Shown here piece after piece: positions 38,276 to 48,088 of a DNA stretch of 64,000 nt. Below the pieces are notes generated by a model. The model ran no database searches, had not been told where the DNA came from, and saw nothing but the letters and a program-made list of their open reading frames with translations. Origin of the DNA: Photobacterium sp. TY1-4 (lineage in GTDB: Bacteria; Pseudomonadota; Gammaproteobacteria; Enterobacterales; Vibrionaceae). The stretch covers positions 1,736,001 to 1,800,000 of the forward strand of contig NZ_CP099735.1 in the NCBI RefSeq assembly GCF_025398175.1. Reading direction: 5' to 3'. The position numbers were made by a program, and so were the translations under genes. How positions within the stretch are numbered: position 1 is the first letter of the stretch; each line of letters starts with the position of its first letter.

Positions 38276-39667
38276 TCAGTGATAGCCTGTTTCCGTAAAT
38301 CGGTTCAGCAGAGCGATCAACTTATCCAGCTCGGGTTTGACCATTTCATCCAGCGGATAGCCGATATTGATCCGCAGGCAGTCCTGATAGTGGCCGAGCG
38401 AGGTGAACAACGGGCCGAGACGGATATCGACCTGCGCTTCCGCAATTGCCTGCGCCAGCCCTGCTGAATCCAGCCCGGGAAATTGCAGCCACAACACCAA
38501 CCCGCCTTGCGGCACACTGATCCGGGTTTGCGCCGGGAGGTGCTGACGCAAATAGTCGAGATAGGCCTGTTTTTGTCCCAGCAATTGCATGCGCTTTTTT
38601 CTCAGAAACCGGGCGTAATGGCCGGTGTCGATGAAGTCGGCAATCGCCAGCTGGATCTGTGTCGCCACGCCGTAAGACCCGGCCGCGAACTTCGCCAGAT
38701 AGGCCTCTTTGAACCGTCCCGGCAGGCACCAGCCCAGACGGTAGCTGGGGGAGAGGGTTTTCGACACTGAGCCGCACCACAACAGATAGCCGTCTGCATC
38801 GTAATACTTGGCCGGCAGCACAAAATCCCCCTGATGAGAGAGCTCCAGGTAGACATCATCTTCGATGATCGGCGTCTGGTAACGCCGGGCCAGCTCGGCC
38901 AGTTGCTGCTTCTGGGCCACCGACAGGGTGATGCCCTGCGGGTTCATGAACGAGGTGCTGAACAGTCCGGCCTGAATGGTGCCGGCTTGCAGGTGGTGTT
39001 CGAGCTGGACCAGATCCAGCCCGTCCTCCAGCGTTGGGATTTCGACGATGTTCAGCGACATTTGCGCCAACAGCTCCAGTAATCCGTTAAAACAGGGCGA
39101 GTTGACCGCTACGGCATCGCCCGGCCGAGTGCAGGTTTCGAGCGCGGTTTTGACCGCCGACAAACAGCCGTGGGTGATCACCAGCTCGTCGGCCAGTACC
39201 GGGAAGCCCTGGCCGGTCAGGTGTGTGGCCAGGCTTTGGCGCAGCGGGACTTCGCCCTGATAGTCCGGATAGCGAGACAGGCGGTTGCCGATGCGTTTCA
39301 GGGCGCGGCGGAAACAGACATCCAAATCCTGCACATCCTGCTCACTGAGCGGCGAATGAGAAACCCCTAACGGCCCCCGCTCGACGGTGGTCTGTGTGCG
39401 GGCCGGGGTGGAGACCCGGCTGGCAAAGGAGCGCCACTCCGGGAGTGGGTGCGACGTATCCAGGGCGGTGATATAGAACCCGGACTGCGGGCGGGCACAG
39501 AGCCAGCCCAGAGCCGTCAATTCCTGATAGCAGCTGACGGCGGTGGAGACGCTGATCTGCTGTTGCCGGGCAAATTGCCGCAGGGATGGCATCCGGGTGC
39601 CCGGTTTGAGTCGTCCGGCCTGAATATCGGCGACGCATTTGTCCGCAAGCTGTTTATATCGAGACAC
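38276..39667 (-). CDS. MocR-family regulator (GntR HTH plus aminotransferase-like domain)
   Basis: A 463-residue MocR/PdxR-type regulator. The N-terminal GntR helix-turn-helix (GTRMPSLRQFARQQQISVSTAVSCYQEL) is fused to a fold-type I aminotransferase domain with the PLP lysine in CGSVSKTLSPSYRLGW and the region FMNPQGITLS. The GTG start at 39667 has AAGGAT upstream. It is divergent from the EamA exporter at 39770 and probably controls it, sensing an amino acid or PLP adduct. Confidence 0.87.
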   Translation of the reverse strand: MSRYKQLADKCVADIQAGRLKPGTRMPSLRQFARQQQISVSTAVSCYQELTALGWLCARPQSGFYITALDTSHPLPEWRSFASRVSTPARTQTTVERGPLGVSHSPLSEQDVQDLDVCFRRALKRIGNRLSRYPDYQGEVPLRQSLATHLTGQGFPVLADELVITHGCLSAVKTALETCTRPGDAVAVNSPCFNGLLELLAQMSLNIVEIPTLEDGLDLVQLEHHLQAGTIQAGLFSTSFMNPQGITLSVAQKQQLAELARRYQTPIIEDDVYLELSHQGDFVLPAKYYDADGYLLWCGSVSKTLSPSYRLGWCLPGRFKEAYLAKFAAGSYGVATQIQLAIADFIDTGHYARFLRKKRMQLLGQKQAYLDYLRQHLPAQTRISVPQGGLVLWLQFPGLDSAGLAQAIAEAQVDIRLGPLFTSLGHYQDCLRINIGYPLDEMVKPELDKLIALLNRFTETGYH

Positions 39668-39680
39668 GTCTGATCCTTAA

Positions 39681-39720
39681 CTGTATTGGTTCCTTTGTTA
39701 AAAATTGTATCTGTACTGGA
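39681..39720. promoter_or_regulatory. Direct repeats in the MocR/EamA divergent region
   Basis: CTGTATTGGT at 39681-39690 and CTGTACTGGA at 39711-39720 are near-identical, 30 bp apart (three helical turns). MocR proteins often bind spaced direct repeats, so this is a candidate operator. Confidence 0.4.
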
Positions 39721-39769
39721 TTTGATGCTCAAGCCACACTGTATCAAAAGGTTCAGGAGACAAGAAAAT

Positions 39770-40681
39770 ATGACTCGGCGAGATTTGGGATGGATTTCAC
39801 TGGTGATGATGATCTGGGGGTTTAACTTCTCGATGATCAAAATGGGTGTGACTGACGTCGATCCCTTGCTGATGGTCGCGGCACGGTTTGGGCTGGCGGT
39901 GTTCCCGATCATTTTCTTTATCCCGAAGCCGGACGTGCCTTGGAAGTATCTGGTGGGTTACGGGCTGGCGTTCGGGGTCGGGGTGTGGGGGATGGCTTCG
40001 TGGTCAATTAGCGCCGGGGTGTCATCGGGCATGGCGTCGGTGTTGTTGCAGTCGAAGGTGCTGCTCAGCATTGTCATCGGGGTGTTGGTTTACCGCGAAA
40101 CCGTCGGCAGGGCTAAGGCGTTCGGCAGCATGCTGGCGCTGGCCGGGCTGGTGGTGGCTGTGACCGGCACCGAGGGGAATGTGACCCTGTCAGGCCTGGT
40201 GCTGATCCTGATTGCCACTTGCTCCTGGCTGGCCGCGAACATGATTGTAAAACAAGCCAAGGTGACGCGGGTGTTTGCTTTTAATGTTTGGGGCATGCTG
40301 TTTGCGCCGTTGCCGCTGGTAGGGCTGAGCATCGGGCTGAATGGCACCGAGGTGCTGTCTCAGGCATATCAGGCGTGGGATATGAAAACGTCTGTTGCCG
40401 TGTTGTTTCAGGCGTACCCGACCACTTTGTTCGGGTACTGGCTGTGGAACCGGATGATGCTCAAGTACCCGATGAGCACGGTCGCGCCGCTCAGTTTGCT
40501 GGTGCCGGTGTTTGGCCTGCTCAGCGGATGGCTGATTTATGACGAGGCGCTGTCGGGGATCCAGATTGCGGCTTCCGCCATCTTCCTGGCCGGCACCCTG
40601 TTGATCACGGCCCCGGCAGGATGGACGGTTCGGATCCGCAAAGTGCGTCCGTGTGAAGGCGACGCGGTGACTTCCGGCTGA
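39770..40681 (+). CDS. EamA-family (DMT) transporter
   Basis: A 303-residue drug/metabolite transporter with about ten TM helices in two EamA repeats (IWGFNFSMIKMGV in the first; FQAYPTTLFGYWLWNRMML in the second). AGGAG lies 9 bp before the ATG at 39770; the upstream extension has no ribosome site. It is divergent from the MocR regulator. Amino-acid or metabolite export is typical for such pairs. Confidence 0.83.
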   Translation: MTRRDLGWISLVMMIWGFNFSMIKMGVTDVDPLLMVAARFGLAVFPIIFFIPKPDVPWKYLVGYGLAFGVGVWGMASWSISAGVSSGMASVLLQSKVLLSIVIGVLVYRETVGRAKAFGSMLALAGLVVAVTGTEGNVTLSGLVLILIATCSWLAANMIVKQAKVTRVFAFNVWGMLFAPLPLVGLSIGLNGTEVLSQAYQAWDMKTSVAVLFQAYPTTLFGYWLWNRMMLKYPMSTVAPLSLLVPVFGLLSGWLIYDEALSGIQIAASAIFLAGTLLITAPAGWTVRIRKVRPCEGDAVTSG

Positions 40682-40798
40682 AGGCGATAAGTAAACTGAT
40701 CTGCCCCTGCCCGATTTGACTGTTTCATTTAACTTTTTGAATCAAATCAGTGAAACGGCGGGGGCACAGGATGGAAACGGATAACAGAAAAGGATGAT

Positions 40799-41737
40799 AT
40801 GAAAATTTACGGTGGATTACTGGCAGTGCTGGCTGCCTTGTTTAACGGCACGGTGGGGCTATTTAGTGTGAATTTGTTTCAACTGGGACTCTCCTCCGAA
40901 GCGGTGGCATTTTACAAATGCCTCATTGCGTTAATGACGCTGGGCGTTTGGGCGGTGATGACCGGGCAACTGGGCGTGCTGGGTCGTTATCTTCGGCAGT
41001 TCTGGCCACGTATCGCAGTCTGTGCATTCTTTGGTTTTTTCGTGCTCTATTATTTCGAAACGGCAGCTTACCAGCACATCAATGTGGCGGTGGTGGTGTT
41101 TTGCCTGTTTGGCGCCTCGACCATTGCTACTTTCCTGTTGAATGCAGCGCTTGCCCGTCGTTGGATCAACAAGCATGAGCTGGTGGCGATGCTGCTTTCG
41201 CTGGGCGGTTTGTATCTGGTCTTCGTCGAAACCCAGCAGCTCTCTGGACAGGAAAGCACGGGATTGCTGCTGGCGGTGGTGGCCGGGCTGGGTTATGCCT
41301 GTTTCCTGGTGCTGACCAAGAAACTTGGTCTGGGGGGCGGGCTGATCCCGGTGGCAGCACTGTTGCTGTTCGGGGTGATTTATCTGTCGATCCCGCTGGC
41401 ACTGTCCGGCTGGTCGGTGCCGTCAAGCGATAGCTTGTTTGCTTTATTGATGCTGGCGATCTTACCCACCATTGGCGGGTTCTGGTGTACCACTAAGTCT
41501 TTGACGCTGATCGAAAGCCAGTCGGTGCAGTTGATTGAACTGACCGAACCCATCTTCGCCCTGATCATCGGCTTTGTCTTTTTGGGACAACTGGTGACCG
41601 GTCCCCAGATGCTGGGCGGCGGGCTGATTATGGCGGCTATCGTGATCCATGAGTTTGCTGTATTAGATCGGTTGGTGCTGTTCCGCTCAAGTGTCGGCGG
41701 GAAACGGTTTCGTTGGAAATGGCACGAACACCAGTAG
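40799..41737 (+). CDS. EamA-family (DMT) transporter
   Basis: A 312-residue, about ten-TM EamA transporter (GGLLAVLAALFNGTVGLFSV near the start; ESQSVQLIELTEPIFALIIG in the second repeat). AAGGATGAT precedes the ATG. It follows the other EamA gene by 117 bp on the same strand but is not close to it in sequence. Substrate unknown. Confidence 0.82.
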   Translation: MKIYGGLLAVLAALFNGTVGLFSVNLFQLGLSSEAVAFYKCLIALMTLGVWAVMTGQLGVLGRYLRQFWPRIAVCAFFGFFVLYYFETAAYQHINVAVVVFCLFGASTIATFLLNAALARRWINKHELVAMLLSLGGLYLVFVETQQLSGQESTGLLLAVVAGLGYACFLVLTKKLGLGGGLIPVAALLLFGVIYLSIPLALSGWSVPSSDSLFALLMLAILPTIGGFWCTTKSLTLIESQSVQLIELTEPIFALIIGFVFLGQLVTGPQMLGGGLIMAAIVIHEFAVLDRLVLFRSSVGGKRFRWKWHEHQ

Positions 41738-41820
41738 CCTCAGCTAGGCAAAAGCGCGTGATGGGATTTGACGTTGCAATATTGAATCCCCAAAATGCGT
41801 CGTTTTACATGATCTTAATG

Positions 41821-41887
41821 AGTGTCATTTTAGGTCCAGAAATGACACTTACCCAGCAGTAGAAGAGAACAATTCATGATTGTTCTC
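41821..41887. other. Two perfect hairpins in the gap before the siderophore island
   Basis: AGTGTCATTT (41821-41830) pairs with AAATGACACT (41840-41849), and GAGAACAAT (41865-41873) with ATTGTTCTC (41879-41887). They lie in the 373-bp gap between the EamA gene and the ABC pair. They may be terminators of the EamA transcript or mark the island edge. No gene is seen in the gap. Confidence 0.6.
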
Positions 41888-42110
41888 TGTTGTTTGAATA
41901 GGGTTGTTGAGGATTTAACGGTTGGTTTTTTATTCGAAGAAGCGTTTACAACATTATTCAGGAGTATCGTCGCGATAACAGAAATGTCCCTCGATTTACT
42001 ACTATGGAAGTGAATCAGCAAGAAAGCCTAATAGGATGAAAATTAAGTCTTATTTCGCTAGAAAGCCAGCGCAAAGTAACTGAAGCTATAGAAATTTAAT
42101 AGGCTGTTAT

Positions 42111-43763
42111 ATGTTACTTTCAAAGGATATGAGCCGTACGGGCGCGTTTAGAACCATGTTGCAAAGCGAACGTCGTCAAGTCGCCCTCTCTTTGGGCTGC
42201 GCAGTCGCGTGTAGTCTGGTAGAAGTCGTGCCTTGGCTATGTCTGTTTTTCTCTCTCGAAACCGTGGCTTCTGGAGAATCTCCAATTCCTTATCTGATTG
42301 TTTTCGTTGTTGCGTTGTTGGGGCGCTACGGGCTGTACGCCTTTGCGGTTTGGCTGGCGCATTTAGCGGCGTATCAGATTATCCAGAAGACACGTCAACA
42401 CATTGTTCGTGCTTTGGCATCCATGAAGATCGAACAGCTCCGAAGCATGAAACGAGGTGATATAGAAAAACGACTCTCCGATGACTGTCAGAGTCTTGAA
42501 CCGCTCATTGCCCATCATGGTACGGATGTGATTAACGGTCTTATGATGCCAGTGCTGCTCACCATACTGATGGGTTACATAGACTGGCGTCTAGCGCTGA
42601 TCGCACTGCTGCCTTTGCCTGTTGCACTGATTGTTCAGATTATGTTGATGAGTGGCTTCCGTCATCGGCAAGAAAAGTACATGCAGATCGTTGCCGATAT
42701 GCACCAAGCGCAGATGGAGTTTTTGCGTAGCATTGGTGCCATGAAATTGTTCTCAGTCGATGCAGATTCCTATTTGGCGCTTAGCCGCACGATTCGTTCC
42801 CACAATAAAATCGTAACTGGCTACACCCGCATCATGGTTGGGGCTTGGGTGACTTTTGTCACACTGGCTCAGGCGTCACTCATGTTGGTTGTGCCTGCTG
42901 CCATCGCATTGGTTCAAATGGGACAGTTGTCGCATGCTGAGCTGGTTATGGTGGTTTGTATCAGTGCGGGTATTTTAAAACCTTGGCTCGATCTGACTCA
43001 GGTCTTTTCTCAGATTCAGCAATCTTTCGTCGCAGTTGACCGCCTCATACCCTTCTTCCATTCATCCCTACCAGTAGCATCAAATTATGGTAAGCCTTTA
43101 GTTAGCTTATCTTGCAACCAGTTGAGCCTTTCTCGCGCCGGAAACCAGTTGCTAAGCAATGTAAATACTGAGTTTCACCCCGGTGAGCGCATCACTATCG
43201 AGGGGGAATCTGGGGCAGGCAAGAGTTCCTGGTTGATGACATTGAGTGGGTCTCTGACAGCGGACAGCGGTGATTGGCATATCAATGGTGTACCAATTAA
43301 GGATTGGGATGACGAATCACGCAGTCACTACATTGCATCTGTTGATCAACAAACAGTGTTCTTCTCTGGTTCATTGCGTGACAATCTTTCGTTGGTTAAT
43401 AGGGCGTTAAAAGATGAAGAGCTGTGGTCATTGCTATCGCTGATGGGACTGAAAAGCTTAGTCATGGATTTGCCTTACGGCTTAGATTCGTCTATCGGAG
43501 AAGCTCAGCGTTTATTCAGTGGTGGAGAGATGCAGCGATTAGCGATCGTTAGGGCCGCATTAGCTAAAACGCCGGTTCTTATCTTGGATGAAGCAACCGC
43601 TCATCTTGATCAAATCTCTGAAAAAAACGTGTTGGAAGGCCTTCGCGATTATTACCCCGAGCAGATTCAGTTGATTATCAGCCACAGAGCAACACGTGTT
43701 CAGCAGGTTGATCGTCGTTTATGTGTTAAAGCTGGACAAGTGCAGGAGTATAGCCATGACTAA
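42111..43763 (+). CDS. ABC exporter-type half-transporter, YbtP/IrtA-like
   Basis: A 550-residue protein with about six TM helices followed by an ATPase: Walker A GESGAGKSS, signature FSGGEMQR, Walker B VLILDEATAH and the switch histidine in LIISHRATR. Siderophore systems such as yersiniabactin (YbtP/YbtQ) use a heterodimer of this architecture for import. The gene overlaps the next one by 8 bp. No clear ribosome site was found at 42111; a start a few codons later is possible. Its place in an iron locus supports ferric-siderophore import. Confidence 0.8.
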   Translation: MLLSKDMSRTGAFRTMLQSERRQVALSLGCAVACSLVEVVPWLCLFFSLETVASGESPIPYLIVFVVALLGRYGLYAFAVWLAHLAAYQIIQKTRQHIVRALASMKIEQLRSMKRGDIEKRLSDDCQSLEPLIAHHGTDVINGLMMPVLLTILMGYIDWRLALIALLPLPVALIVQIMLMSGFRHRQEKYMQIVADMHQAQMEFLRSIGAMKLFSVDADSYLALSRTIRSHNKIVTGYTRIMVGAWVTFVTLAQASLMLVVPAAIALVQMGQLSHAELVMVVCISAGILKPWLDLTQVFSQIQQSFVAVDRLIPFFHSSLPVASNYGKPLVSLSCNQLSLSRAGNQLLSNVNTEFHPGERITIEGESGAGKSSWLMTLSGSLTADSGDWHINGVPIKDWDDESRSHYIASVDQQTVFFSGSLRDNLSLVNRALKDEELWSLLSLMGLKSLVMDLPYGLDSSIGEAQRLFSGGEMQRLAIVRAALAKTPVLILDEATAHLDQISEKNVLEGLRDYYPEQIQLIISHRATRVQQVDRRLCVKAGQVQEYSHD

Positions 43764-45444
43764 TATTCAGATTCTGATTCATCATAGTGGTATCAGTGCG
43801 CGGCAATTCTGGGTTGGGCTCGCTGGAAAGCTCGTAGTTGAGGCATTGCCTCTGTTGATGTTTGGGGCATTATTTTTTTGGCTTTTGGTTCCTGAGTCAA
43901 TCTCTTGGGTGACGATAGGGGCAATATCACTGGTGGTGGTGGCGGGCCAGTGGTGGGTTGGTCAGAGTGCCAAGCAGACGTTTCTCGGTGCTTATGGCAT
44001 CACTCAGGGGCTGAGAAGCCAGCTGTTGACGGATATTCGAAGACAACCTCTTGCTGCACTGAAAGGAAAGCGTTTAGGAGAAAAAATGAAACTTCTGACT
44101 GCAGATTTGAAGCAGTTTGAAGATATATTCAGTCATCTGTTAGCGGATTTCATTTCAGCGTGGGTTGTGCCATTTGCGATGCTATTGGTGATTGGCTTGA
44201 TTCACCCTGTTTTAGGTGCTGTTACTTTGGGGATATTTATTCTGGCGCTGGGGGTGTTAATGCTCGCGGAAAGCACATTCAGTCAGCGAGCACAGCACCA
44301 TCACAGTATGAATGGTGAGGTCTCCAGTCGACTTCTAGAATATGTCGATTGTCTGCCTATGCTACGTGGTTTTGCCCAAAGTGAACGTCTGGCGGAACCA
44401 TTGTGTGACAAAATAGAGCAACAACGAGCAGCTGGCCTTGGTCTGGAATGGGCTGGTGGAATGGGGGTTCTTATCGCTACATTGATCACTGAGCTTGCAT
44501 TGGTTTTAAATCTTGGTCTCGCAAGTCTGTTTTTGCAATCTGATCAGCTGACATGGCCAGAATGTTTAGTGGTGATTGTGGCTAGCGTGGTTTGTATTCG
44601 CCCTTTAACCCGAATGACGGTCTATGCTGCGTTATTGCGATATATGCTCAATGCCGCCGACCGTTTGCTGGCGCTCGCTCAATTGCCTCAACAAGCAGCG
44701 AAAGGGGAGGCTCCGGCTGGGCACGATATCGTCATTGATGACCTGCATCTTACCATTGATGAGCAAAAGATACTGAGTGGCGTTAACCTTACCATCCCCA
44801 AAGGGCATCGTATCGCTTTTGTGGGACCAAGTGGTGCGGGAAAATCCAGTCTTCTGGATGCCATTGCTGCTTTCCATATTCCCTCTTCGGGTTCGGTAAA
44901 TATTGGCGGACGCAGCATCGATGAGATCGGAACTCAACACTGGTATAAACTGATTTCCTATGTCACACAAGATGTTCAACTGCTCGGCGGCAGTTTACGA
45001 GACAACTTGTTGCTTGCGAAACCAGAAGCAAGCAGTGAAGAGTTGCAACAAGCGATTGAGGCCGTCGGTTTGTCTGCCTTAGTGGCGGGTTTACCAAAAG
45101 GTCTGGATAGTCATATTGGTGAAAACGGCAACCAATTATCCGGAGGTGAGCGCCAGAGAGTATCCATTGCTCGTGCCTTGCTGCATGATGCGCCGATTCT
45201 CCTATTGGATGAGATTACTTCGGCGCTGGATGAGGCCACGCAAAATGAAGTATTGGCGTCGATTGCCAGATTGTCTGAAGGGAAGACCGTGATTACTATC
45301 GCCCATCGCTTAGACACCGTTCAACATGCCGATACTATTTACTATTTAGAGGATGGCAAAATTGTTGATTCAGGAGCCCATGATACCTTGATGGCTGAAG
45401 GAGGGGGCTATCAGCAATTGTGGCTTGCTGGCCAAGTCGCCTAG
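43756..45444 (+). CDS. ABC exporter-type half-transporter, YbtQ/IrtB-like
   Basis: A 562-residue partner of the preceding ABC protein: about six TM helices, Walker A GPSGAGKSS, signature LSGGERQR, Walker B ILLLDEITSALD and the switch histidine in ITIAHRLDT. The start at 43756 has AGGAG upstream and overlaps the first gene by 8 bp, so the two are translated together and likely form a heterodimer. Its transcript ended at a terminator that is now split by an IS4 element. Confidence 0.82.
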   Translation: MTNIQILIHHSGISARQFWVGLAGKLVVEALPLLMFGALFFWLLVPESISWVTIGAISLVVVAGQWWVGQSAKQTFLGAYGITQGLRSQLLTDIRRQPLAALKGKRLGEKMKLLTADLKQFEDIFSHLLADFISAWVVPFAMLLVIGLIHPVLGAVTLGIFILALGVLMLAESTFSQRAQHHHSMNGEVSSRLLEYVDCLPMLRGFAQSERLAEPLCDKIEQQRAAGLGLEWAGGMGVLIATLITELALVLNLGLASLFLQSDQLTWPECLVVIVASVVCIRPLTRMTVYAALLRYMLNAADRLLALAQLPQQAAKGEAPAGHDIVIDDLHLTIDEQKILSGVNLTIPKGHRIAFVGPSGAGKSSLLDAIAAFHIPSSGSVNIGGRSIDEIGTQHWYKLISYVTQDVQLLGGSLRDNLLLAKPEASSEELQQAIEAVGLSALVAGLPKGLDSHIGENGNQLSGGERQRVSIARALLHDAPILLLDEITSALDEATQNEVLASIARLSEGKTVITIAHRLDTVQHADTIYYLEDGKIVDSGAHDTLMAEGGGYQQLWLAGQVA

Positions 45445-45483
45445 AAATCCCGGACAGCAAAGTAAAAGCCTCGCTGTAAAGCG

Positions 45484-46912
45484 CAATGCAGTTCACTTAA
45501 GCGGAGCGGCATGGCGATTAACCGGATAGCGGGTCTTTGATATCTTAACTGCCCTGGGCCTAGATGGCCTGGGGCGATTTTCCTTGAAGAGCACGGACAG
45601 GTCCCCCCGTAGTGCCTTTAGCCTCTTGGGCGTGTTTCCCGGTGACAGTGCCTTACTCATTACCCTGAGCTGACTTGCAATAAACTGGCAGGCGTACTTG
45701 AAGCTTATTTCTGTGGGGGCTCTGTCATGCGCCACAGCCGCCTGGCTTGCCTCTCTCCTGACCAGGTTGTAGCCGAGAAGCAACCCCCATAACTCTTGAT
45801 AAACCAGCTCGACCGTTTTGCTCCGCAAGGTAAGAGAATTGTGCTGCATGGAGCTCTTTATATCGCGGTAGCCCAGTTCAATCTCCCAGCGTTCGTGGTA
45901 TAGGGTGGCAACCTGCTCGGCGCTGTACATCTCTCTTGGCAGGGAGGTGAAAACCGTTTTCTCTTTCCCGTCTACCTCATAGGTGACTGCCCGTACCTGC
46001 CATTTCTCAGGAAGGGTCGGATTCTTCTTTCTCGCTTGGGGCGAGACCTTCATCTCGATAAGGTTGTCATTGGTTTCCTCCTCGTCGAGAAGTGTGTATA
46101 CCACGCCTTTTTTAGCAGGAATAAGCCAATGTCGGTTTGCCCCGCTGGCAGAGATGCCCAGCAACAGGCTTGCTCCGTAAAATCCCTTATCCAGCAAAGT
46201 CACCGAGTTATCCGGCAGCGAGTTGATAAAGGGTTGGGCCAGCGGTATTTCACCTCGGCGATAAGGGCTGATATCGGCATCAATGATGATATGGGAACGC
46301 ACGTTCATCATGGTGACAAGACGGAGTACAGGGTAAGGTGTCTGGCGCTTTCCGGATGTGTTTCCCGAACCGAAGTGTTCGCGAAGCCCGGGGGTATCCG
46401 GGGTCCTGAACAGAGCCCCATCAACAGCAAAAACCTGAAGTTTATTCCAGCTGTCTTCCGGGTACCTTTCTTTACCCCATACCTGAGCACACTGTTTGAA
46501 CAGCCATTTAGGCGCTTCCTTTCCCAGTCGCTGACGGGCTTGTGTCAGAGCACTCTTGGCCAGGAGTTCCTCGTTTGCCAACCCTTCGGCACAGACATTC
46601 ATACGGCGGGCCACTTCAGCTATAGGCTCATTGCGGAAAAAGGCCATACCGACAATAAGCCAGAGCACCATATCACTGGGGAGCCGTCTTCGTCTGATGG
46701 TTGCCTGAGTCGATAAAGATGTAGCTCTGGCAACCCACTCGTCGGGAACGTGTTCAGAGAAAGTGGTCAGCTGGGAGATATCGACAGGAGACTCTTCAAG
46801 AAAATCTGTGAGTGCGGAAGCTACGGGCATAAAAAACCGGAAACCAGTAAATGATTTCCGATTCTGACGCATCAGAAGGATCAGTCAACCGATCCTTAAC
46901 TGATCAGCATTG
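45484..46912 (-). mobile_element. IS4-family insertion sequence, 1429 bp, with 12-bp target duplication
   Basis: The ends are CAATGCAGTTCACTTAAG (45484-45501) and CTTAACTGATCAGCATTG (46895-46912), inverted with four mismatches and similar to E. coli IS4 ends as I recall them. It is flanked by the perfect 12-bp direct repeat CGCTGTAAAGCG. Length is close to that of IS4. Confidence 0.9.
45493..46872 (-). CDS. IS4-family transposase
   Basis: A full-length 459-residue transposase. The DDE residues are in VFAVDGALFR, TLLDKGFYGA and the YHERWEIELGYRDIKS motif (Y-2-R-3-E-6-K). The reading frame is intact, so the element may be active. Confidence 0.93.
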   Translation of the reverse strand: MRQNRKSFTGFRFFMPVASALTDFLEESPVDISQLTTFSEHVPDEWVARATSLSTQATIRRRRLPSDMVLWLIVGMAFFRNEPIAEVARRMNVCAEGLANEELLAKSALTQARQRLGKEAPKWLFKQCAQVWGKERYPEDSWNKLQVFAVDGALFRTPDTPGLREHFGSGNTSGKRQTPYPVLRLVTMMNVRSHIIIDADISPYRRGEIPLAQPFINSLPDNSVTLLDKGFYGASLLLGISASGANRHWLIPAKKGVVYTLLDEEETNDNLIEMKVSPQARKKNPTLPEKWQVRAVTYEVDGKEKTVFTSLPREMYSAEQVATLYHERWEIELGYRDIKSSMQHNSLTLRSKTVELVYQELWGLLLGYNLVRREASQAAVAHDRAPTEISFKYACQFIASQLRVMSKALSPGNTPKRLKALRGDLSVLFKENRPRPSRPRAVKISKTRYPVNRHAAPLK

Positions 46913-46932
46913 CGCTGTAAAGCGAGGCTTTT

Positions 46933-48073
46933 TTATGGTTCATCTCGGATCTCCGGAGAAGACGGATCGAATTTTCAGAAAGAAATAATCAGTATCTCGA
47001 TAGCTATAAGCTATTCGTTTCATTACTTTGATCCTGTTGTTCATTCCTTCCAGGCGACAAGTATGAAGCGCATGTACCGCAGAGGAAGTGATTCCCGCCC
47101 GGTACTTTTTAAGCTTTTAGGCAAACTGGATGAGCGGTTGAACACCGCTCTCCATGACCTGTCGCCACCAGACTTCCCACAGTCTCTGGCTTTCCTCTTC
47201 AGTGCGGCAATACCAAAGTTCCTTCAGTTGCTCTTTCATTAAGTAGGCCACCATTAAGTCTTTGTTCGCGGCGAGCAATTCTTCCAGATATCCGACTTGC
47301 TTATCATTCAGGTTGTTTCGGTTTTTCAGCAACACCCACCGCCCCCGCTTGACCCGACGACGAGCAGGTTTGTCGTGCTTAAGTTGGTTAGCGCAGTCAA
47401 CCCGCACACGGTCAATCACCTCCCGGCCATACTTGGCAACAACATGGAATAAGTCATAAACAACCATGGCTTTAGGACAATGCGCTTGTACTTCTAAATC
47501 AAACGCTGTGTTCATATCCATTGCAACGGCTTCAATCTGCTTGCAATGGTCACCCAGCTGTTCAAAAAACGGGCGGATGGATTCTCGACTGCACCCTTCG
47601 TTAATCCAGAGAACTTGGTGTGTATCGGCATCAGCGATGACCGTGGCATAGCGGTGCCCTTTGAATAGGGCAAATTCATCCATAACCAAGCGCTTTACTT
47701 TGCTCCAGTCTGGCTCTTTGACCTCTCGTGCCAAACGCCTCTTATCGATGTTTTTGATGGTCGTCCAGTGGAGCTTCACCAGTTCAGAAATGTGTTTGAT
47801 GGGAAGCCTGGTGAGCAGCTTTTCGACAAAGCGGACTAAACGGGTTGTTTGCCTGGAATAAGGTTCAAGCCAAGTGATTTGTTCAGTCAGGATGCCACAC
47901 TGAGGACATCGTAATCTCCTCGCTGGAACCTTCAGGGTTACCGCATAGTCCATAATGTTTCTGTCCGAGATTGTCCGGATGGAAGTATCATGCACTTCAG
48001 CAGAAATTGAGCCGCACTGGCATCTTGGGTGGCTGGTTGGAGACAAGTGAATGGTCAGGGAGTTGCTATGCTG
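46933..48073 (-). mobile_element. ISL3-family element remnant
   Basis: A remnant carrying a broken ISL3 transposase. The 5' end of the gene is cut by the IS3 element at 48074 and the reading frame contains a stop. The left end just after the terminator half could not be defined exactly because the matching right end is gone. Confidence 0.75.
46940..48073 (-). pseudogene. ISL3-family transposase, truncated and with an internal stop
   Basis: The visible frame has a zinc-finger region (HPRCQCG and RRLRCPQCG) and DDE-domain residues in LVMDEFALFKG and VAMDMNTAF. The frame meets TAA at 47117-47119 after LIQFA, then continues in the same frame (KLKKYRAG then RLEGMNNRIKVMKR) to a natural stop at 46940-46942. 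The stop removes the region holding the third catalytic acid (LEGMNNR). At the other end the first 30 or so codons are missing, because the IS3 element begins at 48074; upstream of the TTG at 48046 the frame runs on without a Met. The gene is therefore dead. Confidence 0.85.
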
Positions 48074-48088
48074 TGAATAGCCACCGAC

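Larger units (their letters stand above)
45464..46932. terminator. Terminator of the ABC operon, interrupted by the IS4-family element
   Basis: Removing the insertion and one target copy rejoins AAAAGCCTCGCT (45464-45475), a 4-nt loop and AGCGAGGCTTTT (46921-46932), a perfect 12-bp stem with A-run and T-run. The 12-bp duplication CGCTGTAAAGCG at 45472-45483 and 46913-46924 covers the loop. The hairpin at this site is now separated by 1.4 kb. Confidence 0.85.
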
